The notes beneath the pieces were generated by a model. The model had not been told where the DNA came from and did not search any database. It saw nothing but the letters and a program-made list of their open reading frames with translations. A DNA stretch of 64,000 nucleotides, taken from the NCBI GenBank assembly GCA_014361295.1, contig JACIVX010000001.1, positions 383,924 through 447,923 of the forward strand. Reading direction: 5' to 3'. Of the stretch, positions 55,257 to 63,142 are shown in pieces. The DNA comes from Methanomassiliicoccales archaeon. Lineage in GTDB: Archaea; Thermoplasmatota; Thermoplasmata; Methanomassiliicoccales; JACIVX01. A program made the position numbers and the translations under genes. Positions within the stretch are counted from its first letter, which is position 1, and the number at the start of each line of letters is the position of its first letter.

Positions 55257-55441
55257 GATTGCACAATCATGTCAATCAATGATTTTGTATTTTCCATTTT
55301 TGCTTCTTTTAGGGACAATGATATAGTTTTTGAATATGATCCATTCATTTTCTTGGCGGAAAAATCACGTTTCAATATTCTTAAAGCATTAGTCAAGTCA
55401 CCATCATGCGCCGAACTTCTTCGATCGATTAGCCTTGTCAA
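55253..55441 (-). CDS. Small protein, possible coding sequence downstream of apgM
   Basis: 62 residues if started at a TTG (55441) that overlaps the end of apgM; a shorter start at an internal TTG (residue 17) would avoid the overlap. The last part (KTISLSLKEAKMENTKSLIDMIV) looks protein-like, and the stop is coupled to the next ATG (ATGA), which supports that it is translated. No family recognised. Confidence 0.4.
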   Translation of the reverse strand: MTRLIDRRSSAHDGDLTNALRILKRDFSAKKMNGSYSKTISLSLKEAKMENTKSLIDMIVQS

Positions 55442-56636
55442 GAAGAATCGGCATCAGATCTTTTCCACGGATCCTCCCCAATCCTCCCCTAAGGAAGGAG
55501 GGTTCGTCGAACTGCTCAACAGCATCTCTGATTCCCGATTCACAATAGATCGTCACAGGAACTGGATCTCCGCTGTGATCTCTAACTTCAATAGGAGAGC
55601 AATGATCCGCAAGGATCGCAACCACAGTTTCCGATGGAATCGATGTCCTCAGATAACCAATCATTGAGTCAACTCGCTCGATTACTTCGATTTTTTTACG
55701 GGGATCTCCATCGTGGGAAGCGATATCAGTCGCCTTAACGTTGAGAAGTACGAGGTCCTTTGATTCAAGGAGCTGGACAACGCGCTCAGCCTTTGCTATC
55801 ATGTCCGTATCAATTCCCCCTGTGGCACCGGGAACATTCGCCACTTCCATGCCGCAGATCCTGCATATCCCCTTTACGAGTGAAACCCCCGCAACACAGG
55901 CTGCTGAAAGTCCATATTTCTCCTCCAGCGGTTGAATCTCAGGGAAAGTACCGGCTCCTCGAGGCAAAATAACGTTGGCTTCAGGTTTTCCTTCTTTTTT
56001 CCTCCTCAAATTGATAGGATGAGTGCTCAGTATCCTGCGAGATTCTTCAACAAATGTATTCACGATCTCTGCGGTTTTTGTCGCCTCTGGAACGAGCGGC
56101 TTACATTTTTGAATCGTTGAGCTTTCGTGCGGATCCACATCTGTTACAAATGGCGATAGCCCTTCTCCCCTCAAGAGCAAGACGGCCCTGTGCTCCGTCG
56201 CCTCCTTGACAATGATTTCGACATCCCCGATTTTTAGATTTGAGAGAGAGGAGACCAGTTCTGTCGTTTCTGGCCGCTTAATCCTTCCCGCCCGCCTATC
56301 GATGATGTTCCCCCGTTCATCAATCGTGGCAAAGTTGCAGCGGAATGCAACATCCCCTTTTTGTCCCATCAGTCCGATTCCTGCAGCTTCGAAGGGACCT
56401 CTTCCCGTGTAAACCTCATACGGATCGTATCCGAGTATTGCTAAATGGGATGTATCACTACCTGGCCTGATACCTGGAGCGATGACGTCCATGAGACCAT
56501 TTACACCGTTTTCAGCATACCAATTCAGATTCGGCCGCTTCGCGCATTGCAAAGGCGTTTTCCAATCGAGTTCTCTGACCGCCCTGTCACCCATGCCATC
56601 AATAACCACAATGAGAATCTTCCTCTGAGGATGCAT
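55404..56636 (-). CDS. apgM: 2,3-bisphosphoglycerate-independent phosphoglycerate mutase, archaeal
   Basis: 410 residues from ATG at 56636. A TATA box TTTCTATATC (56661-56670, minus strand) lies about 29 nt upstream, making the mRNA leaderless; the longer frame to 56678 is rejected. Motifs: ILIVVIDGMGDRAV (metal), PGIRPGSDTSHLAILGYDPYEVYTGRGPFEA (parts; phospho-Ser loop), FRCNFATID, ATDIASHDGD and ADHCSP. It interconverts 3- and 2-phosphoglycerate using two metal ions and a phosphoserine. Confidence 0.93.
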   Translation of the reverse strand: MHPQRKILIVVIDGMGDRAVRELDWKTPLQCAKRPNLNWYAENGVNGLMDVIAPGIRPGSDTSHLAILGYDPYEVYTGRGPFEAAGIGLMGQKGDVAFRCNFATIDERGNIIDRRAGRIKRPETTELVSSLSNLKIGDVEIIVKEATEHRAVLLLRGEGLSPFVTDVDPHESSTIQKCKPLVPEATKTAEIVNTFVEESRRILSTHPINLRRKKEGKPEANVILPRGAGTFPEIQPLEEKYGLSAACVAGVSLVKGICRICGMEVANVPGATGGIDTDMIAKAERVVQLLESKDLVLLNVKATDIASHDGDPRKKIEVIERVDSMIGYLRTSIPSETVVAILADHCSPIEVRDHSGDPVPVTIYCESGIRDAVEQFDEPSFLRGGLGRIRGKDLMPILLDKANRSKKFGA

Positions 56637-56660
56637 TATTATCGATAGGGTATTCACTGG

Positions 56661-56670
56661 GATATAGAAA
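56661..56670 (-). promoter_or_regulatory. TATA box of apgM
   Basis: TTTCTATATC on the minus strand, centred about 29 nt before the ATG at 56636. Supports a leaderless start. Confidence 0.55.
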
Positions 56671-56684
56671 AACCTCACCGATCA

Positions 56685-57071
56685 TTAGACAACGACTTCT
56701 GGTCGTTCTCGAGACCAAACTGCATCTGGAAGCGTTTCGTAGATATTGGCAATTTCATCTTTCGTTGAAGTCAGCTTCTGAGCTTCACGGAGAATCTCTT
56801 CGGTATTGAGTTCCCAATAGAAAATTCTCCAGCTTCTGCCATTTGGAAGAATCGTTTCCTCCCAATTTGTCTTCAATAATTTGAGATCTTGTAGGAAGTA
56901 AAATAGGCGGCGATCTTCCTGATCGAGGATATTGTCGATGACCAGGTCCCCATAACCGAAGTAATTCAGGATACGTAGCGCTAGCTCTTTCGCCATCTGC
57001 CCGTTCACGCCGATCTTATTCGCGATGACCTTTGCCAATACCTCAGGGTCAAGGGGAGTGTTTTCGGTCAT
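56685..57071 (-). CDS. DUF6015-like conserved archaeal protein
   Basis: 128 residues from ATG at 57071 (a start at 57083 adds four). The helical N-terminus (LAKVIANKIGVNGQMAKELALRILNYFGYGD, landmarks GVNGQMAKELA and FGYGD) and DRRLFYFLQDLKLL then GRSWRIFYWEL look like a wing-helix-type fold found, as I recall, as DUF6015 in Thermoplasmata. It could be a small nucleic-acid-binding protein. It lies 48 bp upstream of the apgM start. Function unknown. Confidence 0.65.
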   Translation of the reverse strand: MTENTPLDPEVLAKVIANKIGVNGQMAKELALRILNYFGYGDLVIDNILDQEDRRLFYFLQDLKLLKTNWEETILPNGRSWRIFYWELNTEEILREAQKLTSTKDEIANIYETLPDAVWSRERPEVVV

Positions 57072-57083
57072 ATCTATAATCAA

Positions 57084-58172
57084 AAATATTTTTCAGTTTC
57101 TAATATAAATAGATTGTCTCGGAACAATTTTGTCGATCAAATTAATCTGGATCTGAAGAAGAATAGACGCCAGTCTCTCTTAAAACAAAGGAAGAAATTA
57201 TTTTATCGTCATGACACAAAGGTGGATTAACTATGGTCAATGACGACAGATAGGTTGCGCTAGCCGACTCGATTTTTAATATTTTTAGTAATGCCTGAAA
57301 TGTCTTCTAAAATATCTTTTTCAAAATGCACAAATTTCTGAAGAAACTTAATCCCCTTAGGTAATATCAGAAAACAATCCATCATTGTATAGAGTTGTCA
57401 TAAATTCCCTAAGGTTGCCATAAAAATGTTGTCGCTATGTGTTGATAATTCATAGTCAGTTTGTTTGCCGTTGTAAATAGTAGATAAAATGATACATACA
57501 ACCGCAATTCTTGCTACATTCACTTTTATTTGTGTGTCGCATAAAGCTACCACACAATTAATGAATCATAAGAAATTGTCTCAGATCCTGGAGCCATAAT
57601 CTGTTGATGAGAGTAAGAGCGGGGTTTTCACTCATGGTAGCAAACTAGAAAGAATGAAAGCATCGAATTCTTGCAGATAATTTCGTTTCATCGGAAAGGT
57701 GCAGGTGCGATTTACATGACCCTGCGGCCAGTAGGCAATATCCGAGAATCAATCAAGGGGGAATTGGTAAACCCTTTCCACATTCTTTTTCCTAGAATCT
57801 AATCTGTTTTATATTTATTTTCATGGCAGGTTTCGCGTCAATCGGGATCACAGATCACTCATCCCGCCAAGCTACCTCAGAAGAATGCCACAGACAAGGA
57901 AAGAGCATCTGCCGCTTTGTTGGTCCCAGGTCATTAGTCATTGAGGGCAAATAAAAGATACCAAAGGATGAGCTCAGGGATTTGTGCTAGAGATATTCTA
58001 CGGACAACCCCAAGCATTTCAATAAGATAGTAAATGATGGTCAATTACCATCCATAAGAAAAGAACGTCGACAATCTGGTAGTAGATGCAGATAAAAGTA
58101 GGCAGCCACCTGCTGATTATGTGGATAGGCCAACACCAACGATTTTCTACGCCTGAAGAGCCAATACATCGC
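57084..58172. other. 1.1-kb gene-free region with decayed coding traces
   Basis: No frame above 60 codons. Near 57395-57430 a GTTGTCATAAA / GTTGCCATAAA direct repeat occurs. Short plus-strand coding-like runs (57823-57954, and about 58055-58155) end at stops in different frames and look like gene remains. Nothing recognisable. This forms the left part of the accessory zone before the IS. Confidence 0.45.
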
Positions 58173-58573
58173 TCATTTTATTGATGGCTTAAAATCAGCC
58201 AATCCCGAATAGTGTTCCGCCACGTAGTCCAATCCTGGCGGAAGGATAGTGCAAGTCTGATTACGATATTCGATTAACCTCCTTTCCATGAGCTTTCTCA
58301 AAGTACCATCCTTGAAGACGCTGAATTAGAGTGCCCAACCGACTTGAAAAGCGCAGCATCCTTCATTCCCAGCGGGTAGATTCTTGCCAGCAGTAATAGG
58401 GTCTGTTCATGAGACGATAATCTAGGATTAAGAATCCGACTCAATCCATTCGTATCAAAGACTAAGGGTATCTTCCTTTGAACCAGGCCATCAACCATTC
58501 TTTGAGTCTCTTCTGGACTGCTGTCGCAGTGAATCCTGACTGTCTCAGCCATGATCCAGTCTGCAATCGACAT
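58173..58573 (-). pseudogene. Frameshifted winged-helix DNA-binding protein
   Basis: The first frame gives 91 residues (to 58298) with the start MSIADWIMAETVRIHCDSSPEE and a helix-turn-helix (HEQTLLLLARIYPLGMKDAALFKSVGHSN). It stops just after SSRMVL. Reading the next frame from about 58312 continues naturally: DGTLRKLMERRLIEYRN, LPPGLDYVAEH, which are the recognition helix/wing of the same domain. One missing base at AAGGATGG would restore 133 residues. It is either a disabled gene or an assembly error. Confidence 0.6.
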
Positions 58574-58763
58574 AACTAGAGCAGAGTCTATCAGATTGGG
58601 GCTTATATCCTCGCTGATATGTCAAACACCTCTATTGTTCCTTATATTGAACAGTAGAATTTCAGCTTTAGGGAAGTGAAACCTTAAAGAATCGCTAGCT
58701 CCAGTAGCAATATCGATTATTTAAATATGACATTTAGAATAATATAATGCATTTTATTTAAAT

Positions 58764-58789
58764 CTTCAACTCTGCACTTTAGGGAATAA
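58764..58789. repeat. Left terminal inverted repeat of the IS
   Basis: Pairs with 60234-60259 (22 of 26 positions; the inner TTTAGGGAATAA is perfect). The transposase stop codon is at 58766-58768. Confidence 0.8.
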
Positions 58790-60121
58790 GTCGAACCCCA
58801 GCCTTCGATCGAGCTCCCTGACCTTCTTCGGCACCTCGAACTCCAGCGTCCTCTCCCCGCTTCTTACGACATAGGCCGTCGAGTACTCGTCCAGCACGTG
58901 CCTGGCGGAGTACCTCGAGAGCAGGCCCGCGTCCCGCAGGGCCTGCTCCGACCTCGCCAGCAGGTAGAGTGATAGGAACGACATGAACACGTGCCCGAAG
59001 ACGCTGGCATCGTCCCGCAGCCACGTCCTGTCGGTGTGCAGCGTCCCCTTCCACGTTTCGAACTGCTTCTCCACCTTGTCCTTCCGCTTGTACAGCTGGA
59101 AGATGCCCTCGGAACCGCGGTCCAGGTCGGAGACGATGAGGACGTGCCCGGCCCAGTCCATCTTATCTAGCTTCTCCTGTTTGCTCAAAGTCCCTTCCTT
59201 TGACCATCTTCGCCAGGTTCCTCTCCTCGTCCATGGCATCTGCGTGTCCTCGTAGCGGTAGAGCCAACGTTCGCCGTCACGAGCCTTCCCGAAGTGGATC
59301 AGGCGGTCGTGGTAGAGGAACTCGTCCTCTCCCACGCCCACCTCCTCGTAGAGGGGGCTGTTGCGTCTTGCTGGAAGAACGTAGCTCAATGAACGTCGCT
59401 CCAAGAACTGGAGAGCCTCCTCGCCGAAGAACCCCCGGTCCAGTATGAGGACCTTGTTCTCGAGCCCCACCTCCCTCATGCTGGCGTAGATCGTCGCCAC
59501 GTCCCGGACGCTGCCAGGCAACGCCCTGATCATCGTCGGCAGGCCCTGCTCGGCGGAGCAGAGCAGGGCCAGGTTAACCTGCGGCAGGTGCATGTGATCC
59601 TTGTTCTGCCCCTTCTCCGCGAGGCTCACCTCGTCGGAGCGGGAGAAGAAGCAGCTGAGGTCGTAGACGAGTTCCTCCCCGTTCACCGACAGCCTGCGGA
59701 AGAGGTCGGCCTGGCCCGCCCGGTCCAGGCCAACCGCCCTGAGTATATCCGAGAGCCTTCGGGGATCGAGGTCAGGGCGGAGACCACGCACGTCGTCCAG
59801 CTTCTCCCACCTGCCCTCGGCCCAGCTAAGCGGGGTAGGAGCGATCGCCCTCAGCACCGCCAGGGCGTACATCTCCCGCCAGTAGGAGGGGAACCCCTCC
59901 TCCAGATTCGGTCGGATGTTCTCGAACAAGCGGTCCAGGAGCAGGGCGTTCCCCTGCTCCTTGATCGAGGTGACGCGGACCCTTTCAAAGTGCTTCTCGT
60001 CCTTGAGCCAGATCGTCGTGGAGCGGTACACGTAGAAGGAGTTGTTGAGCTTCTTGACTTCCAAGCCCTTCTCGCCCCTGGCACGCTGTGCCAGGAGCCA
60101 TTCCCGAGCCCACCCTTCCAT
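58766..60121 (-). CDS. IS1634/IS4-superfamily DDE transposase
   Basis: 451 residues, full length and undamaged. DDE residues: Asp in ELVYDLSCFFSR, Asp in VLILDRGFFGEEAL and Glu in YKRKDKVEKQFETWKG (the Y-x2-R-x3-E-like C1 pattern). The N-terminal part resembles other IS1634-type proteins (ENKYVYRSTTIWL-like YVYRSTTIWLKDEK). It acts in the cell to cut and paste the element. The codon use is GC-rich, foreign to this genome. Start ATG at 60121 is 138 bp inside the right end. Confidence 0.88.
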   Translation of the reverse strand: MEGWAREWLLAQRARGEKGLEVKKLNNSFYVYRSTTIWLKDEKHFERVRVTSIKEQGNALLLDRLFENIRPNLEEGFPSYWREMYALAVLRAIAPTPLSWAEGRWEKLDDVRGLRPDLDPRRLSDILRAVGLDRAGQADLFRRLSVNGEELVYDLSCFFSRSDEVSLAEKGQNKDHMHLPQVNLALLCSAEQGLPTMIRALPGSVRDVATIYASMREVGLENKVLILDRGFFGEEALQFLERRSLSYVLPARRNSPLYEEVGVGEDEFLYHDRLIHFGKARDGERWLYRYEDTQMPWTRRGTWRRWSKEGTLSKQEKLDKMDWAGHVLIVSDLDRGSEGIFQLYKRKDKVEKQFETWKGTLHTDRTWLRDDASVFGHVFMSFLSLYLLARSEQALRDAGLLSRYSARHVLDEYSTAYVVRSGERTLEFEVPKKVRELDRRLGFDLFPKVQS

Positions 60122-60233
60122 TGATATGGTAATAGGGAATAATGTGTATGAACCTAAATGTATATGAACCTAATCGAACCAGCTCTGGATACAGTCCAGT
60201 GATCGACCTTTCAAGGCCATCAGCAAAATGAAG

Positions 60234-60259
60234 TTATTCCCTAAAATGAAGAGTTAGAG
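60234..60259. repeat. Right terminal inverted repeat of the IS
   Basis: Complement of the left IR, followed at 60260-60265 by TTAAAT, the duplicated target also seen at 58758-58763. Confidence 0.8.
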
Positions 60260-60382
60260 TTAAATATATCAACATTCCATTGCAATTATTTAATGGGGAA
60301 AATGATAAGAATTCTATTAATGAGGTTGGAGAATTAGAAAGCATATCAAGCATCGCCTTCCTCACTTATCATATTCCATCAT

Positions 60383-60390
60383 GAGGTTGA
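60383..60390 (+). promoter_or_regulatory. Shine-Dalgarno that fixes a TTG start
   Basis: GAGGTTGA lies 4 nt before TTG 60395, the only start codon in frame. The neighbouring ATG at 60381 is in another frame. Confidence 0.5.
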
Positions 60391-60394
60391 TTGA

Positions 60395-61519
60395 TTGGAA
60401 GAAAGAGGAACGAAAAGGGAAATTCTAAGGACATCCAAAGTCGCTTGTTGCATAGTACTACTTCTCGCAGCAGGATTTGTGGTCATCTGTCCATGCGTTT
60501 CTGCATACGAACCTATTAATGGTGCTTGTTGGTACCATTTTACTACTGCAGATGGAGGAATGGATAGCGACCATGGTCTTTTTAGTGATGGTCGCTTTAC
60601 AGTATCCACTAGACGAGTAGAAGCTTATTCGACTTGCATCGGAGTAGGATATGGAGCCACCGGCTGGGCAGAGGTCTGGAAAACAGTTGAATGCACACAA
60701 AGTGGTAACTTCTTTACCAATATGCTAGGCAATTATTGGGTTGTTATGTCCGTGGCTGGTGGGGCTACAGCAAATATTGAATTTCAAATGCGAATCCGAG
60801 ACCTGTCAACTGGCGCAATCACAGCTTCTACAATGATCTATGCACGGTCAATCAGTGTTTTGGATGCCATCAATGTACAGAATAATTTCTACAACAGCAT
60901 TATCTGGTATGGCCAGAGCGGCCATCAGTATGGATTAGAACTATACGCCAAAGCCTGGACAACAGGGGTTATTGGGTCTGCAATTGTGGATGCCGCGGGC
61001 GATGGGGGGTACTTTACAGGTACACAGGGTGCATACTACAACTATGTCGAAGTGGGGACGTACTCTCCTGGTGGAGGGGGATGCATTTACGAGAACTCAT
61101 TGGTCAACGCTGGTCCTCATAACATTAAGCTAGCCAAGAATGTTCAGCCTGGAGACTCGATTTGGTCATACGACTTAGATACGGGTTGCATAATTACAGA
61201 AACAGTGGAACAGAACATCAGAACTCAAGTAGATGTCGTTGAGGTTATAAATGACGGGTTATTGACCGTTACACCTTGGGATCAACCCATATATGCAAAG
61301 AATGAGAATTTCACTGGTTGGGTCAAGGATCCTCTGAATTTAACCATAGGTTGGCAGATTTATTGCCCCCTCCTGCAGTTATGGAGACCTATAACGAATA
61401 TCGAATATGAGTTCGGGTCATTCTGGGTACAGGAAATCAAGACGTCTGGGCCAGACAACTACATAGCCAACGGGATTCTTGTGGATAGCAAGACGCCATG
61501 GGGGGACGAAGACGGATAG
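60395..61519 (+). CDS. Secreted protein with C-terminal Hint-like domain
   Basis: 374 residues. A signal peptide (residues about 14-37, VACCIVLLLAAGFVVICPCVSA). An N-terminal extracellular domain (38-228) follows, rich in Gly, Tyr and Trp and unknown. From Cys230 (GGGGCIYENSLV) to the end it resembles Hedgehog/intein (Hint) domains: KNVQPGDSIWSYDLDTG, GLLTVTPWDQPIYA and a late NYIANGILVDS. However, the block-B His is replaced (DQP) and the terminal His-Asn is DS, so splicing or cleavage may be incomplete or lost. The membrane gene 61479 overlaps its end by 41 bp. Confidence 0.6.
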   Translation: MEERGTKREILRTSKVACCIVLLLAAGFVVICPCVSAYEPINGACWYHFTTADGGMDSDHGLFSDGRFTVSTRRVEAYSTCIGVGYGATGWAEVWKTVECTQSGNFFTNMLGNYWVVMSVAGGATANIEFQMRIRDLSTGAITASTMIYARSISVLDAINVQNNFYNSIIWYGQSGHQYGLELYAKAWTTGVIGSAIVDAAGDGGYFTGTQGAYYNYVEVGTYSPGGGGCIYENSLVNAGPHNIKLAKNVQPGDSIWSYDLDTGCIITETVEQNIRTQVDVVEVINDGLLTVTPWDQPIYAKNENFTGWVKDPLNLTIGWQIYCPLLQLWRPITNIEYEFGSFWVQEIKTSGPDNYIANGILVDSKTPWGDEDG

Positions 61520-61997
61520 TCTGTTACTCGGGTTCATTGGATGTATAGGGATACTAGCATTGGCAATCATCTTCGTAATCCTTTGGAAGAAAGATGTCTT
61601 CTCTGAAGAGGGCAGATTCAAGTATGCATGGGCGTTTGTGGCACTTCTTTTAGTAGTTTTTGGAAGCTTCTTCTTAATGGCGGCAGGATTGGAAATTGCT
61701 CTGCCTTTCGCCGTCATCCTTTTTATTGTGGCGAGCATCATTCTTCTCTATAGCATTGCTAGATCAGATCTAATGGCCAATCGCAAAATTATAAGCAGAA
61801 GAATGCGCTTGGCGCTAGCACTTCTTGGCCTAATTATGATAGGGGCTGGTGTGATATCGCTCAAACTGTTCACCGTGCCTGGAGAACCAATGGAATTCAT
61901 TAGCCTTGCTTTAACCGGTGCTGGTCTGCTAACCGTTTGGCTAACATTAGTTAGCTATACTGATCGTACAACTTTTCATAAGGAGGATTCTGGATAA
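61479..61997 (+). CDS. Membrane protein, about five TM helices
   Basis: 172 residues from a TTG that overlaps the Hint gene by 41 bp; the true start may be later. Helices at about 15-35, 48-70, 73-92, 108-128 and 136-158. No charged catalytic motif, no family recognised. Coupling to the secreted Hint-like gene suggests a role in its export or anchoring (inference). Confidence 0.5.
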   Translation: MWIARRHGGTKTDSLLLGFIGCIGILALAIIFVILWKKDVFSEEGRFKYAWAFVALLLVVFGSFFLMAAGLEIALPFAVILFIVASIILLYSIARSDLMANRKIISRRMRLALALLGLIMIGAGVISLKLFTVPGEPMEFISLALTGAGLLTVWLTLVSYTDRTTFHKEDSG

Positions 61998-62086
61998 GCT
62001 AACAGATAGAGTCGAATAAAAAATAAAAAGCCGCAATAGGTCCTCAGTGCACCTAATTTTATTTTATATGGAGTTAAGAATCAAGT

Positions 62087-62314
62087 ATGGGCTTGTTGCT
62101 AGCTCTAGAAGGGGTCCTGATGTGTGAATTATTTATTGCTTTCTATATTGCATCTGTGTTATCAACGAAGAAGAAGCGAGGAGGACGAAAGCTAGGCAGG
62201 TTTCCTGCGATGGGAAATCAATGGCGTAGAATCGGAAAAATGGGGTCGAAATCGATCCCAACCAAATCCTCATTAATTTTTGACATTGTTTCTAGTTTCG
62301 GTATTATCCTGTAA
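62087..62314 (+). CDS. Possible small membrane protein
   Basis: 75 residues: a hydrophobic N-terminus (about 22 residues) then a basic tail (KKKRGGRKLGRF). TGGAGTT lies before the ATG and a TATA-like TTTTATTTTATA further upstream. No homology recognised. The short length and lack of context leave its reality open. Confidence 0.35.
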   Translation: MGLLLALEGVLMCELFIAFYIASVLSTKKKRGGRKLGRFPAMGNQWRRIGKMGSKSIPTKSSLIFDIVSSFGIIL

Positions 62315-62331
62315 TGGATTCGGCTCGCCTG

Positions 62332-62578
62332 TCACCCAACTACATCGTGCGCAATCTCCAATATGCCCCGGCCAACCAGGCGCTCACATCCGGCTGTGAT
62401 CCCTGGCAGATTGAACTTCTTCCTATCGCCGGTAGAAAAAAAATGTGATCTTAGGGCCGACCGCGCAGATCTCTGTAATAATCATTGGCCGATTCTGTGC
62501 AGCGAGGGTTATGATGGCCTTCATCTCATTCAGCCACCCCTTCGCCCGCTTCGGCCCCATCTCCAGTAATTTTGCCAT
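62332..62578 (-). pseudogene. Small frameshifted gene with good Shine-Dalgarno
   Basis: ATG at 62578 follows GAAGGTGG. The frame codes MAKLLEMGPKRAKGWLNEMK... for 51 residues and stops at 62423, directly after an 8-T run (minus strand). With one T fewer the frame runs on (STGDRKKFNLPGITAGCERL ... EIAHDVVG) to 62332, about 81 residues. The continuation is coherent, so a homopolymer indel is likely. Function unknown; a DNA-binding regulator of the adjacent element is possible. Confidence 0.5.
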
Positions 62579-62799
62579 TTCGCCACCTTCTTGAATAATA
62601 TTCGTTGGATATCTTTATATTTATGCTTTTATTACATTGTTAATATCGGGGAAATAACAATTTTATTTCCGATATTTTTCATTTCAATATTTATACTGGT
62701 TAATCTAAATAGAGCCTTGCTTAAGCTTACTTAAATAGATTATAATTAATATAAATATAATTAATATAAAGATTGTTTTACAATATATGGAGGCAATAA

Positions 62800-63000
62800 A
62801 TGTCTCAACGGGAAATTTGGACCAAGGCGACTGACCTTGAGAAAGCCATTATAGAGGCGGGCGTGGATCCGGACGTGGTAGAAGAGCTCTTTGATGAGTT
62901 TGAAGAAGAGCTTCGAAGCCTTCTGGAAGAGGTAGAACAGGAGCTTGAGGAAGTTGAGTCCAGTGAGGACTCAGAGCTAGGCGATGGAGAGGACCAGTAA
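62800..63000 (+). CDS. Small acidic, helical protein
   Basis: 66 residues with a strong SD (TGGAGG) 7 nt before the ATG. Residues 10-60 are nearly all helical with heptad-like Leu/Val and clustered Glu (EELFDEFEEELRSLLEEVEQ), ending in an acidic tail. Could be a coiled-coil regulator or a DNA mimic. It lies upstream of an integrase, in what looks like the end of an integrated element. Confidence 0.6.
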   Translation: MSQREIWTKATDLEKAIIEAGVDPDVVEELFDEFEEELRSLLEEVEQELEEVESSEDSELGDGEDQ

Positions 63001-63142
63001 CGCCAGAGAATCAAACCTATCAACGCGAGGGAACCCAATGTCCTCGCTACTTTTTCTAAGCAGGGAGAGAAGACTAAAATGACAGCAATCAAGCGTTGGC
63101 TGGAAATTCCGAGGTTGGAATCTGGTCAGTAAGAGCGGCGAG

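Larger units (their letters stand above)
58764..60259. mobile_element. Complete insertion sequence, IS1634/IS4-like, with IRs and 6-bp target duplication
   Basis: 1496 bp. The 26-bp terminal repeats (left 58764-58789 CTTCAACTCTGCACTTTAG..., right 60234-60259) match at 22 positions. They are flanked by the direct repeat TTAAAT at 58758-58763 and 60260-60265. It holds one transposase gene (58766-60121), whose stop lies inside the left IR. The element is much richer in G and C than its surroundings, which with the intact ends suggests recent arrival. Confidence 0.85.

Noticed and set aside
57823-57954. 43-residue frame with a nearby TATA-like stretch
   Set aside because: The TATA-like stretch is only about 15 nt before the ATG, too close, and no family pattern is visible.
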